DNA of 64,000 nt from contig CM043958.1 in assembly GCA_014529385.2 (NCBI GenBank), positions 137,805,043-137,869,042 of the forward strand, given 5' to 3'. The translations under genes and the position numbers were made by a program. Below the pieces are notes generated by a model. That model made no database searches, had not been told where the DNA came from, and saw nothing but the letters and a program-made list of their open reading frames with translations. This stretch comes from Adiantum capillus-veneris (taxonomy: Eukaryota; Streptophyta; Polypodiopsida; Polypodiales; Pteridaceae). Each line of letters opens with the position of its first letter. The first letter of the stretch is position 1. Shown here piece after piece: positions 19,501 through 31,030 of the stretch.

Positions 19501-19844
19501 GATGTTAGCAACACAATCTTGGTAGATGAATGTAGATACAAGTCGCTCAAAAATAACTATGAGAAATGTCTTGCAATCAGATCACACTATACTGTGGTGG
19601 TAGACAGAATACTCTTTTTACTTGGTGAGACCACATTTTATCATGGTTTCTTAGATGGATACGCGATTAGTACCCAACAACGTACACTCGCAAGAACCCA
19701 ATCTTTGACATAGAAGATGATATTTTTGGGTATGTTGATGATTACTTCATACAAATGGAGAAATACTCTTATAGATTTGATCCCGCTGACCTAGGAGATT
19801 CTTCAACTGTTGTACTTGGTGAAATTTTGTATCACAACACATAA
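19501..19844 (+). pseudogene. Unrecognised coding remnant with one frameshift
   Basis: Bases 19501-19670 read as protein-like sequence (VDECRYKSLKNNYEKC, LGETTFYHGFLDGYAI). From 19671 the -1 frame takes over (DIEDDIFGYVDDYF, GDSSTVVLGEILYHNT) and runs to a TAA at 19842-19844. The two stretches look like one C-terminal coding region broken by a frameshift or a short intron. I do not recognise the family. It could be a host pseudogene or a transposon remnant. Confidence 0.3.
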
Positions 19845-20938
19845 TATATAATGGAAACCCACTTTTTTGGCACATTGTCTTGGGATCTTGATGTCTAGTG
19901 TCTTTTCTTGTGTTGTTTAGTAGTTTGTAGTCTAAAAGCATATTTTTTGAAATCCTTGACATTGGGGTTAATACAATGGTGAAAATGTACAAAATTTGGT
20001 CCTAGCACAATACCAAACTTGATGCTAGTCAGTACAAAATTTAGCTCTAGAACAGTATCAAAATTGGTGCTACGTAGTACCAAACTTGAGCTATGAAGTA
20101 TCAAACTTGATACTGCTTGTCATCACCTTGGTATTGGTTAGCTCCCTTTTGGTAAATGAGGTTATGAAAATAATGCCACAATAAAAGTTTTGGTATTGCT
20201 TGTCATCACTTTGGTGTTGTTTACCTCCCTTTTGGTACTAGTTAGAAGCAAGTTGGTTTAGAGCTTGACATTTAATGTAGAACAATCTCAAATATTGAAC
20301 AGATGAAGTGAAGAATAACAAGAAAAATAGTAAATCATGAGGAGAAAAATATGTATTCTATCTAGGAGGAAAAGCTCACTTAGGGGTTTTGGAAGTGTGT
20401 TTCAAGTAACATGGATGCACCATCATCACTCTCATCGTCATCATAAGGCAAGCTATTGTATATGTTCTCATATACTTTATTAGATAACTTGAATTGATTA
20501 AGGACTCCTTGTTGGAACAAGGAGCTCAATCATGCCAATTCGGATAATGCCAATTCGGACGGATCTGCAAAAATTCATCCACTTAATCATTTATTTTTTG
20601 CCTAAGCTAGCATTGTAATTCATAAATCCAAAAGAATCTAATTGTCTCCAAATAGTTTTGTACTTAATAAGAGACTAAAATACCCCAGTCCACCCCATTT
20701 TTGAAGTAATTATCCCTTTCTAGCCAAATACCCAATTTTTAACCTAGGGTATATAAGACAAAAATTGTAATTATTAGGAAGGCTAATAACCTTTTGAGCT
20801 CACATAGTGAAGAGTACGCCTACCTTGCACTCTCACTACTCTTTGTATGGGTAAGCATTGCTAATGAAATCTCTTGTGTTGCTTCCTCATACTCTTGGCA
20901 TCATGTACATGCCAAGAGGATGTCACTATGATTTAGTA

Positions 20939-20970
20939 TGTGTGTGTGTTTGTGTGTGTGCACGTGTGCG
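20939..20970. repeat. GT microsatellite
   Basis: An imperfect (GT)n run passing into CACGTGTGCGTGC. Confidence 0.85.
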
Positions 20971-21973
20971 TGCCCACGTGCACGATGCAATGAGCAATTT
21001 TAGCTCTAGGTCGCTTAACGTGTTTATCTGCAGTTGTTAATGGTGTTTTGAGTGAAACTAAGCATGTATGAGGTAAGTAGGTCTTAGGAGGAGCCAAAAA
21101 ACCCCTCATTTGTCATTTTTGGTGAAGCTAAGAGGTGGAAACAATTGCTGTTACTCGCCTACTAGACATTGACTTTTACAAGTTTTGTTGTTGGAAACAT
21201 ATTGCCTATAACCTAGAGACCCCTAATCTCACGTTTCATGTCATTTGGAGTTCATTTGACACCTCAAACATTAGAGTGAAAGATAGACTGCATGGGAGAC
21301 TTATGCACTTTGCCCTTTAGTTGCTTGTTGGATTGAAAGTGACACCTTTCTCCTCATTGCTTTGTTGTTGAGGCAGTGCATTTGACATTTTCATGCACTA
21401 GTTAGGTCAGCTATGTGCTCAAATTGATATATTTATGTTGAACGTTTGAGTTCTCGCTAGGCTACTTCGTCCGATTGCGGCGGTCCACCAACATTAGTCC
21501 GTTGCCAGGGATGTAGTACTTACACTAGCGGAGAAGGTCATGGTGAGGTCCTTCTTTACCCAGTGCCCAAGTGTTACAATTCATTACCTTTATCTTTAGG
21601 TAGGAGAGTCGATGAGGCTTGCTAATTTCGCAAGTAGACTGAAGAGCTATGCCTTCTCTTTTGGTTTCCTTATAGGTTAGGACAACCTTAGTAATTGGTT
21701 TTATTGCATTGTGCATTGAGTCCGCACTTTGAGTCTTGTTGTAAATTGTGTTTAGTAGGAGGTTGTGGTGAGTTGGGACTACATATGAAATTTCGCTATC
21801 ATCTACCCCACTATCACTTCATTTTATTCTATTTTGTTTCATATTTTTTTACTTTGTTGTTTTGGTTAGATGTAGGAGTTGTAGTTAGGTTAAATTAAGT
21901 TTTGGTATTGCTTAGACCCATCCAAAGTTGCTCTTGAATGCCATATTGCGACGTTAGTAAAGTGCCTATAAAT

Positions 21974-22373
21974 GCGAGAAGTGTGCATAACTTGAGAATG
22001 GGGTGTGTAAATTGAGGAATTCTTGTTTTTGTACCTCGCAGGAAGTGATTGGCTAGAAAATAGGTATTAATGGCAACTACCACAATTTCTTCCACCTGCC
22101 AATTTTTCATCTCTAGAGCATAGCCTTGTACTTGCCAAATCCATTTTCCACAGGTCAAAAAGTGATTCGACACGCGAGAAGTGTGCATAACTTGAGAATG
22201 GGGTATGTAAATTGATGAAGTCTTGTTTGTGCACCCTGCAGGAAGTGATTGGCTAGGAAACATGTATCACTGGAAACTACCACGGTTGCTGCCACCTACC
22301 AGTTTTGCATCTCTAGAGCATAGCCTTTTACTTGCCAAATCCACTTTCCATAGGTCAAATTTTTGTAAACATT
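21974..22373. repeat. 200-bp tandem duplication
   Basis: GCGAGAAGTGTGCATAACTT occurs at 21974 and again at 22174, and the sequence after each copy is homologous through the CCAAATCCA(T/C)TTTCCA block. The copies differ by scattered substitutions, so the duplication is not recent. Confidence 0.8.
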
Positions 22374-23148
22374 GGGTAGAACCAGCCAAAATTGCCTAAG
22401 TGGACCAGGCCTCAGGGAAACAAAGTGTCTTTTGATAGGTCAAATTCCAAAAGTTTAGTGCATCCATAAGCGCAAAAGACTCTACAAGTGATAGGAAAGC
22501 TTCAAAAAGTGTCAAAACTAAAAAATTACGCCAATGGCATCTACGGTGGTTGCTTCCAACTGTGCTAGTTTTGGACCAAGTTGGTGCCTTTTGGTTCCTA
22601 GTAGTGCAAGGATCCGAGATATACCTTCAATGACTCATTTGGACCAGTAAAAGCCCCTATAAACACCCAAAAACTAAATGTCAAAAGCCAAGATTTGACA
22701 ATTAATCCAACGGGCATTAAAAAGAATTCTAACACTTCATACAATGTCAAAAGACCATATCAACCTGTAGACCATCTTGCAATGTTTCCATAAATACCTT
22801 GGTCAGACTCCAGAATCACTCTCAAAGACCTTGTTTAGGATTAGGTCTTGATTTATAAAATTCTTGACTTGAGTTTCAAATTTTTTGCATTTTTCAAATT
22901 TCAGTGAAGATTCCAAAGAGAAAATTGGACTATCACTCAAAGGTCCAAGAGCCAAAGTGCTTGATTTTGTGTGCACAAGTATCCAAGCTACCTACGAGCA
23001 AAGGCTACACAAGGAGTTAGCTAACCTCATAGGTAAGAGGTTGGGATTTTTGCAAGAGTGTGTCTGTCTTTTTTCATGTATTTGAGGTTGAGTAGATACC
23101 TTTTAAGAGATTGTAGAGTAACGACTGACCAAGTGAGTCTCGTATCAA

Positions 23149-25382
23149 TGGACGAGAGTGTAAACCAAGCTAAGATAGATCCCTTAGCTCCAATCATAGA
23201 AGAGGGTAGTGATACTGATGACAAATATTTTGACAAATCATATCATTGGATGGCTAACCAACAACTAGAGGCTCCCAGCAGTAAGGGACGATAGGGGGTA
23301 GCACCTCCCAAACCCCTTTGACCACACCAAAATACACTACAATCTTCATAAAGGGAACAAACGTTTATGGAGCCCTCATTTTCGTGGATGCTCGAGGACA
23401 TCAATGCATCTCTATTGAGGAACGACTTTCTAGAGGATTAGAAATAATCTTAATAAATGATGACGGTGATAGATTCCATGATGAGGAATGGAACCATTAC
23501 CTCATTGTTAGAGACCTAGAGAACTACAATCGGTATGGAGACAAAGTGGCAAAAGGAAAGATGGTCATGGAGACCCAAGAACTACCTCCTAAACTTAACC
23601 TTCTTGGAGCTTTTTACATTCATGACAAGAGAGTGTTAATAATGGCTACCATTTGGGATAACATAGGAATTTACAAGCACGGGGATGGGAGGGTCATCTC
23701 ATACTACCAATGCATGGAGCCCCATGTGAATGAATTAAGCACAACTAAATTCTTGTACTTGTTTTCTTATGACACTACAACAAGAACCAATATCATTTTT
23801 ATTGATAATTACGGATGAGAATATGAGCCAATCCATTCAGGGGATGTGGGACAAGAGATCATGCCACAATTGTTGACACAGATGTCTGAAGAGAATCAAA
23901 AACCCACACATACCCCTAGTAAATCCACAAATCCCTTCCCAGAAGAATATGACACCAGAACACATACCAATCGGTTGGACAACCACTGGTTAACCCTCAA
24001 ACCCACAAGCCACACGGCTTTCATTTTAAGCATGGCTCAAATAGTATGCAGTACCAAAACATAACTCAAATAAAGGTGGATATGAGTCTATACAAGGGCT
24101 AGGAGCAACACCACCACCATACGAGGATGAGAGTAGAACAAGAGCACAAATCCAGGTAGGAATATGAGGTCCACACTTAGAACAAGAAAGAAGAGAAAGT
24201 GTCAGAGAGAGGAACAACCAACTAGGAATTATGGATTAGGAGCACCCCTAGGGAAGGAACACTTACCATACCCTAGGCCAAAAAGAGCTTATAGAGGAGG
24301 ACTGGGAAACCCTATGCTTTAATTTGTAGATCACCATAGGATCAGACTATTTCAGGTCCAGAAGTGGGTAAAAAAGATATATTTTGGGCACAGAGATCTC
24401 AAGGATCATGTGATAGCATTTGTGTGTGTCATTAGAGCTAAAGAAGTACTAGACTTTCCAATTAATTTGCATGATTTGTACTAATCCACCTGGTCCAATT
24501 ATGTAGAGCATAGAGATTTTAAGTCAATTGAGGAGGTGTTTGACGAATTTATTGAGGAATTCTCTCAAAGGGGGGTAGCTAATAACACCATCTTGCAAAT
24601 CCACAAATTCAAGCAGAAAGAAGGGGAATTGGTAAGAAAAGCAAAAAGAAGGGGAATTTGTAAAAAAAGCAGCCTTACAACTGAGAAGATATGTGAAGTT
24701 TTGTTCGGTAGAAGAACTACCAACTCAATCAAGGTTAAAAATCATTTTTATCCAAGGGTTGAGGAACGCAGACCTCCAAAAAGACCTACACATGAAAAAG
24801 ATTCCTACAGTGAATGAGTTGACGAAAGAAGCTCTCTACTTGGTAGATAATTGTGCTATCTACAAGGAAGGAGAATACAAGGATTTAGATGATGATTCCT
24901 CTTCATAGCCTAGTGGATCCAAGTTTTCCAAGTCAACACAAAAGTCAGAATCTCCACTAATTTGAGAACAACTCATCAAAGAAGTTGTCAAAAGGATTAA
25001 TCCATTTGCTAAGTTGCAGGTTAAGCAGTGTAAGTGGTGTATGATAGAGAAAAAATTGACAAATCGTGCAATTGAGGAGTGCTATGTGATACCAATCTAG
25101 GTGATCACAAGAGAACAAGCTCAAAAAGCGGCAAACAAAACCATTCTAAAATAACCAAAAAGCGATGCACATAGCATTGAATGAAAAAGTCAACAAAACT
25201 TGTGGAAAGCTAGGAAGGAATGTAAAAAAACTTAATTAGCCAAAAAACTAAAAGAAAAAGGATATGCACTAGTTCAGGAGGATATGTATTTGTAGAAAAG
25301 TTCAACAAACCATTAGACACCCTCCTCAAAGCATATGGTGCACGGCTCACAGACAATCAAACTCAAGAACAAAGGTAGATGA
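23149..25382 (+). pseudogene. Gag of element 2, decayed, zinc knuckles deleted
   Basis: Probable start at 23149 (MDESVNQAKIDP). A better preserved stretch at 23318-23818 shows that the N-terminal domain extends about 90 residues beyond what is visible in element 1. It aligns through IGIYKHGDG to VGLYKYNNG of element 1. Capsid blocks are EEFSQRG (24550-24570), FIQGLRNADLQKDLHMKK and ALYLVDNC (about 24745-24860). After the WC...AIEECY block (about 25035-25085) the sequence jumps to the RAQAKK-type basic C-terminus. The proline-rich region and both zinc knuckles, about 650 bp in element 1, are therefore missing. It ends in the conserved ATGA overlap at 25379-25382. Confidence 0.75.
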
Positions 25383-25921
25383 CATATCCCTATGTGGATC
25401 TAGAGAAGCAAAGGCTTGAAATGTGTCAGAAAATGATTCAAATAGCCCAAGACCTACTAGAACCTCTGGTTGGGAAACCTGAAGATGTGATAGTTTTTCC
25501 ACCAGCACCAATGATCCCACCAAACAAGGAGCAAATAGAGATGGATTCTAGTGAGAAGCACCACCCATAACTCAAAAACCCAACACTAAAACCAAAGATA
25601 GTATTGAATACCATGGACGGATCTTCCGAGGGATCACACCTAGGTATACCATAAGAGTGCAGAGAAATAGATGGTCTTAATGAACTATGGAAATAGGTGA
25701 GAGAGGCCAATGAATCTAGTGAGCTAAGAAAACACATAAACCAGACCAGTGCGGGAAGAGGAGTGTTTCTTCCATTAATAGAGGAATTTGAGGTAGGATC
25801 TCAAATAAAATTTGAGACTCAATTATATTGGGGAGACTATGGGTCTGTGAAATCTATAGATAGTCAACTCCATTCTCTAATAATGCTACCGTTCTATATG
25901 GATGAGTACGAGGCCAAATAA
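25379..25921 (+). pseudogene. ORF2 of element 2, decayed
   Basis: Homologue of 2550-3143. It begins at the same ATGA stop/start overlap (MTYPYVDLEKQRLEMCQKM) and keeps the C-terminal block with EFEVGSQI and YWGDYGSV. Stops and an indel interrupt the middle. Together with element 1 it shows that ORF2 is a regular member of this gene order. Confidence 0.7.
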
Positions 25922-27403
25922 AATGTTGTTGCAGTCTCGTCACAAAGACTCTCTTCCCAGAAATTCATCGACTCCAAAAGTCTAATAGACATTTTTTTGA
26001 CACCATTGACATATACAATAACGTTAGCTGAGCTATTATGTATACAACCTAACATCTCGATGATGGTAGGAAGCTGTCTGAAAAAGCTTGGAGTGAAGGA
26101 CCCATAAACATGAATTCAAGAGGGAATCCAAGAACTCAAAAAGCCTCACCTTAACACCAAGCTGGTACCATCGAACAAAGTTGGGGAGTACTGTGAAGGA
26201 GAAGATGGAAACACGACTCTCCTTGTGAAATTTCAAGGTGCCATCACCATGGAAATTCTTGATAGTGGGGCTGGGGTAGCCATTGCTACAAAAGAAACAT
26301 GGAGAAAATGGAGAAATCCTGCTTTGAGATTAGCCAGAATGAAACTGCAACTTGTAGATGGTTATATGGAAAAACCCCTAGGAATTCTAGAGAAAGTAGT
26401 TGTCACCTCTTGTGGAATTGAATATGAGCATACTTTTTCTATTGTTTCTTTTGCAAGAAGAAAAACTATGACATCATACTTGGAAGACCATTCATGCGAC
26501 AATTAAAAATGGTCCAAGATTGGGGGTATGACCATATTTACCTGAGAAAAATGGAAACCGTGACCAAGATAAACTCGAAAGACCATAGTTACAAGGATGT
26601 AGCAAGAACACTTGTTGAGGAGTTTGATTTTGCTACATTATCTAGATCTGAACTTCCAACAGTATGTATGGAGCTTCATATTGTGGGAGCTTAAGACACG
26701 AAGAGTGTATCGTAGAAAGGGCTTTAGAAGAAAAACACTGTACCTAGAACCCTTTCCAAAAGAAGAAGTAGAGCCTTTAGGATGGGAACACATTCTGGAA
26801 ACTTTGGATGTGCACACTTTGGAGGACGGTCCCACAACAAAGTTCTATGACAAGGATGGCTATGACATGATACCATATTACATGGTCAATGTAGTTGAGA
26901 AAGAGGGTGAGATTCAAGCTTCAAATGAACTCAAAATGAGAAAGAAAGATGAAAGAGGAGAGGAAGAGTTGTTTTATGACTCTTCATTAAAGCATTTCAA
27001 GTATGATGATGACGTGGATGATGAATGCTCTAACAACCCTAGCGATCAAGAAGAGACCATACGGATGCCAAATTTTATGGCTTTCCAAACCAAAAATTGA
27101 GGTAGCAACAACACTATACGATGAAAAAAGCCTTAAACATGGCTAGAGAAAATCCGATGTTGAAAGTAAAAGGTAAAACAAAATTCTTGATGCTTTTAAA
27201 GGCATAAAATTGTGTAAAAGACAAAATCTCATGTCAATTCATTTAAACTTAGGAGAAAAAAACAAAAAAGGGTATTAGAAGCTTGAGGAAGAAATTGTAG
27301 AATACTGAAAAAGAAAGAAACCAAAAGAACCAGGGATGGATGAGTTCAAAATGGACCAAGGTCGAGTGTAAAAAGAAATACCAAGAACTCAAGCGAACGT
27401 TGT
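25922..27403 (+). pseudogene. Protease region of element 2 (unit A, with intact DSG)
   Basis: Aligns with the start of element 1 Pol, with TLAELL near 26021-26038, ILDSGAGVAIATKE (26254-26295) and VVTSCGIEYEHTF. The frame shifts after SFARRK and continues as MRQLKMVQDWGYDH, the block after ILGRPF. The acidic linker follows to 27403, with stops. This is the original left copy; units B and C repeat it from 26265 onwards and have lost the catalytic Asp at the junction. Confidence 0.75.
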
Positions 27404-29004
27404 CATGTAGCTCCGCTTCCATAAAGGGAAAATGAGCAAAGGGATGCAAATTAATCTTCTTTGAAGGCTATGTGTTTATTCATCAGTGATCAAGGTTTGA
27501 TAACAAGCTAGCCTAATGCTAAATGTATGCTAGATGCGGCTCTAAAGAGCCAAAAGTTGTCTTGTTAATGCTAGAAGAGAGCATGTTTAAAGTGATCATA
27601 AATGGGACTTTATGGATTAGAATTCACTATAACACGTTGCGCAGAAATCAGTACAGATATCGACGAGACAAAGTTAGTTTTAAAACTAAGCGTTGAAATA
27701 GGCATCGAAAAAGACGCCGGTCTCGTGTCGTATACAAGCATCGGTATATGTGGATTCAGAATATCCTATGAAATAAGCGTCTAAACAAGCATTCATATAT
27801 GAGCCGATAATTCTATAGCATATTCCAACGCGTCATTAAAAGTGTGTACTGACGCCTATACCGTACTTTGTACCGACGACCAAACCTGCAAAATTGTTTT
27901 GGGCAGAGAGGGATGGAAACTGATGCTGCATGTACTGCAACAAAAGAAAACAGCCCTCTTTGCCCAAAGGAAGAGTACACAAGCAACCGCACTCCACCTA
28001 CAAGCTGATGCTAAAGAGCGAGTGTATGGCAATTAGCAAAATTGTAAGAATAACATAACCACAAAATCAAAAGCGTGATCATGGCATAACGACATAAAGA
28101 TTTTATAACCATGATTAAAACATGAGTTAAAAACTGCAAAACCATAAACATAACCCGTTTGCCATATCATAACGGTTACCATAACCATAATAGCCATACC
28201 ATCATTGCACAACCATAACCATAACCATAACCATCACATGGTTGAAGTGAATGTGTGGACCTGAAGTCTCATCATATGGTGCACGTTGGTCTTCTAAGAT
28301 CAGCAATTGGAGTTTTGGATGCCAAGATATAGCCCGTTATAGTTTCATCACGGGGGCCAGTTCCATACCTCTTTGGCTGCCTTGGTCACTGTGCCATCTG
28401 GGATTTTTTGGTCTTCAACCAGGTTTTGAAATATGGTGTACTTAATAGAGCAATAAGTGCTTAAGAAGTATCTTGTCTGGAATGTTATCTCTAGCAATGC
28501 ATTGATAGCTAGATACACTAGTGGACTTGTGCCCAATGCTATAGTGGTCGAGATATATGCCAAGTGTGTTATGTTTGGCAGTGCTTGATTGATAAGTATG
28601 TCAAGTGTTGTTTGAAAAGACAAACAGAGTTCAAGGATATTCTTGTACAGAATGTTGACTCCTGCAATTCTTTGATTGTGAGTTATGGCGAATAGGGGTG
28701 GGCAAGAAGCTCTAAACTATCTTCAACTAATGTAAATAAATGAAACTCTTGAGATACAATCACCTATACTTGCCTCTTGAGGGCATGTGACACTATCCAA
28801 AACATTGATATGGGAATGAAATTTGTGAAGATATTGTCAATTAGGGCCTGTTGAAATTGTATTTTGTGCAAGACAATGCCTTGGATGATGTATATGCCAA
28901 ATGTGGTGCCTTTACAAAATCACATTAAGTTCTTGATGAGATTTGAGTTCAAATGTTTAGCAAGGCAATGCCTTGGCTGATACACGTGCCAAATGTGGTG
29001 CCTC
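27404..29004 (+). pseudogene. PPR pseudogene, unit A, interrupted by a CACTA remnant
   Basis: PPR proteins bind organellar RNA; this is a dead fragment. Left part (27404-27624): MYARCGS followed by VVLLMLEE, with the spacing of a PPR repeat. Right part (28241-29004), in shifting frames: EIYAKC (about 28549), SCNSLIVSYGE (about 28665) and DTITYTCLLRACD (about 28755), ending near DMGMKF. The matches are to plant PLS-type PPR repeats. The CACTA fragment sits between the parts. No frame is open for long. The right end joins a family X LTR at CCACATGAG (about 29005), so the gene piece was already truncated when the array formed. Confidence 0.6.
27625..28240. mobile_element. CACTA transposon remnant, unit A (left terminus plus about 0.6 kb)
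   Basis: Begins CACTATAACACG after ATT (27622-27624), as in unit C. It contains subterminal motifs around GACGCC/GACGAG (27660-27880) and an ATAACCATAACC-rich stretch (28070-28235). It breaks at CACATG/GTTGAAG, where unit C continues for 6.15 kb more. Confidence 0.8.
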
Positions 29005-29138
29005 GCCACATGAGATACATTCGGAGTAAACAATTTTCTTCCCACTTCCTTGGTGGTGCAACGGCATGGGCTTCCTTAGAACTTCACGTTACACGCTTCG
29101 GAACCATAGATTTGGAGTAGAGAAAAGAAAAGCGCGTT

Positions 29139-29178
<40 letters not shown>

Positions 29179-29761
29179 ACAAATAGTGAGACAATACATG
29201 GACGATTGGAGATGGAGATGGCTTGAAGGTGAGAGGTTAAGGGACAGAGGCTCCCTTCGGCGTGTCGTTGCAAAAGAGCTGTCACTTCTGTAGATGTGTG
29301 TGTTCAAAGTGAGAGGTGAAGGGTCCTTTATATAGGCCCTAGGGGGGTGCTAAGAATACTGAGAGGGTTTCAACAATAAGAGAAGGAAAAGCTCGCGCGT
29401 CATCGCGGCACCTTTTTTTTTGGATGTTCGTGAATCTTATGCGCGATTTTTAAAAAGCTATATACTTATAAGTTCCCATTCTATCTTGGGAGAAAGAAAG
29501 AAAGAAGTATCGTAATTTTGACTCACCTCTCTTTCTTTCTTGAAAATACTATCTCTAAGCTTTTTCTTCACACATAGATTAGGTTCCCACATAAACCTAT
29601 TGTTCCACATAAAGAAAGATCATAAATAAATAGATTTTGAACCGATTTTCAATCCGATTGCTCTGATAAACTCATGATGACTCACAAAATTGAGAATCTC
29701 AAATTACTTTGCAAAATAACTGAAATAACTTTATAGGATCATAAATGTTGGGTACATTACA
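29005..29761 (-). repeat. Family X LTR, 3' copy, partial (unit A)
   Basis: Homologous to 47696-48437 of the full LTR. On the - strand it starts TGTAATGTACCCAACA at 29761, directly after a polypurine tract. It contains the TATA (29325-29336) and the GA run (29143-29175). The remaining 1.3 kb of the LTR is replaced by the PPR pseudogene. Confidence 0.8.
29325..29336 (-). promoter_or_regulatory. TATA box of family X LTR (unit A)
   Basis: CCTATATAAAGG on the - strand, about 430 bp into the LTR. It is repeated at 34131-34142, 45080-45091 and 48001-48012, and in diverged form at 18600-18611. Confidence 0.6.
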
Positions 29762-30059
29762 TCTCCCCAACTTAGGGACTTCAAGATGTACTCATCTGGA
29801 GAAAAAGTGAGAATACTCCTACTCCAATTACTAGCGACCATCATTATGTCAAAAAGGGTGATGCCTTTAGTCTGCTTCACTTGCAACTACTGCTCCATTA
29901 GTCAGCCGTGGACAAGTGTTCCGATAATGTTTCAACTCTCCACATTCAAATCAATAGGGTACTTTTCAAACTTAGACTTATCCAGTCCACTAAAAGTTCA
30001 ATCGTATGATTTAATCGATCCTTACTTATCCGATTCATTAAAACTCAATCACATGACTA

Positions 30060-30365
30060 AACCAATCTTGACTTAACCAGTCCATCAAATCTTAGTCATA
30101 TGACTTAACCAGTCATGACTTATCCAATTCGTCAAACTCAATCATATGACTTAACCAGTCATGATTATCTCAATCACATGACAACCAATCATGGGTCATC
30201 CAATCACATGACTTAACCAGTCATGGCTCATTCAATCCTCCAAAAAAAAAAGACTCACTTTCATGACTTAACCAATCATGGGTCATCCAATCACATGACT
30301 TAACCAATCATGGCTCATTCAATCCTCCAAAAAAAAAAAAAAACTCACGTTCATGACTTAACTAG
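30060..30365. repeat. Hairpin-forming minisatellite in family X internal region
   Basis: Units of about 28-35 bp share ATGACTTAACCAGTCATG, where CATGACT and AGTCATG can pair around TAACC. About eight units are present, some with CAATCATG instead. The same array recurs near 34863-35170 and 45812-46120. Confidence 0.7.
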
Positions 30366-30593
30366 TCAAACAATTTCTTTGTAGAAAACAACTCAATCTT
30401 CTATTCATAAAATCATCAAAATGTCATATAGGGGTCTACAAAAGATCTCTCCACGAGAAAACATAATAGAGGTTTCAACCATAACTATGGTACACGTCAA
30501 TCGGCATCGCTTAATTTCTCTACCAGTCACATATGGTATAGTAAGCATACACATGAGAAAGCTTGAGGTAGCCAACTAAATATTTTAATCTAA

Positions 30594-30605
30594 GCTCTGA
30601 TACCA
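30594..30605 (-). other. Primer-binding site, initiator tRNA-Met type (unit A)
   Basis: On the - strand TGGTATCAGAGC, the usual plant retrotransposon site complementary to the 3' end of tRNA-iMet. It lies two bases from the LTR end CCTCACA (30608 onwards). Identical sites are at 35397-35408 (unit B) and 46347-46358 (unit C). Confidence 0.85.
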
Positions 30606-30607
30606 AT

Positions 30608-31030
30608 TGTGAGGTCTTCAACCCCGAGAAGATTGGGGCGACTTGATAGATGGCCTTCCTTTATTCTCATTTTATATTGACGACACCCTACTCTGTTTCC
30701 ACAAAGTAGAGATACGAGCAACAGAAGAGAGGAAATCCTCTATCCATCATTTACGTGGTTATAAGGGTCATATGCCACAAGCCAGGTCGATAAATCTAGG
30801 ATTCTAATAAAGTTGTTTCCTAACATAAAGACAAAATTCCATTGACATATTTAGAATCCATAAACAACACCTTTTTTCCCACATTTAAGAGGCACGACCG
30901 CCATCCATAAACCATAAATATGATATGAGACTTAGTCTAAACTAAATAGTAATCTTGTGTCACGTAGATTTGGGTCATCTCGACTCTTGGCACAATGAGT
31001 CTCTAATTTCACTTCTCTTAATAAGAGTGA
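30608..31030 (-). repeat. Family X LTR, 5' copy, cut at the duplication joint (unit A)
   Basis: Starts TGTGAGGTCTTCAACC and matches 46361-46783 of the full LTR. It then stops at GAGTGG, where the element 2 protease of unit B begins. Confidence 0.8.

Larger units (their letters stand above)
19845..23148. other. Decayed intergenic DNA upstream of element 2
   Basis: No gene was found in this 3.3-kb stretch. Visible structures are: degenerate short repeats of the type TAGTACCAAACTTG (about 20000-20240); a 9-bp-stem inverted repeat CTCCTTGTT/AACAAGGAG (about 20505-20525); a promoter-like TATATAAG near 20750 that may belong to an old LTR; a GT microsatellite; and a 200-bp tandem duplication. The 5' LTR and leader of element 2 must end just before 23149 but could not be delimited. 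Confidence 0.4.
23149..27403 (+). mobile_element. Element 2, left half (gag to protease linker), relative of element 1
   Basis: Collinear with bases 1-4590 of element 1 at the protein level, but with many stops and indels and a large internal gag deletion. Homology stops inside the charged protease-RT linker at 27403. It resumes at 48443 with the RT motif DWVSP, so about 0.5 kb of linker is missing and about 21 kb of other DNA lies between the halves. Confidence 0.8.
29762..30607 (-). mobile_element. Family X internal region, non-coding (unit A)
   Basis: Read on the - strand: primer-binding site (30594-30605), about 0.8 kb without a coding frame, then a polypurine tract CCCTAAGTTGGGGAGA (29762-29777) against the 3' LTR. 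An internal region of 0.85 kb between LTRs of about 2.1 kb is that of a non-autonomous large-LTR element. It contains hairpin-forming repeats. Confidence 0.75.

Noticed and set aside
20511-21500. Solo LTR starting TGTTGGAACAAGG with a TATA near 20750
   Set aside because: Plausible start and TATA but no matching end, target duplication or second copy in the window.
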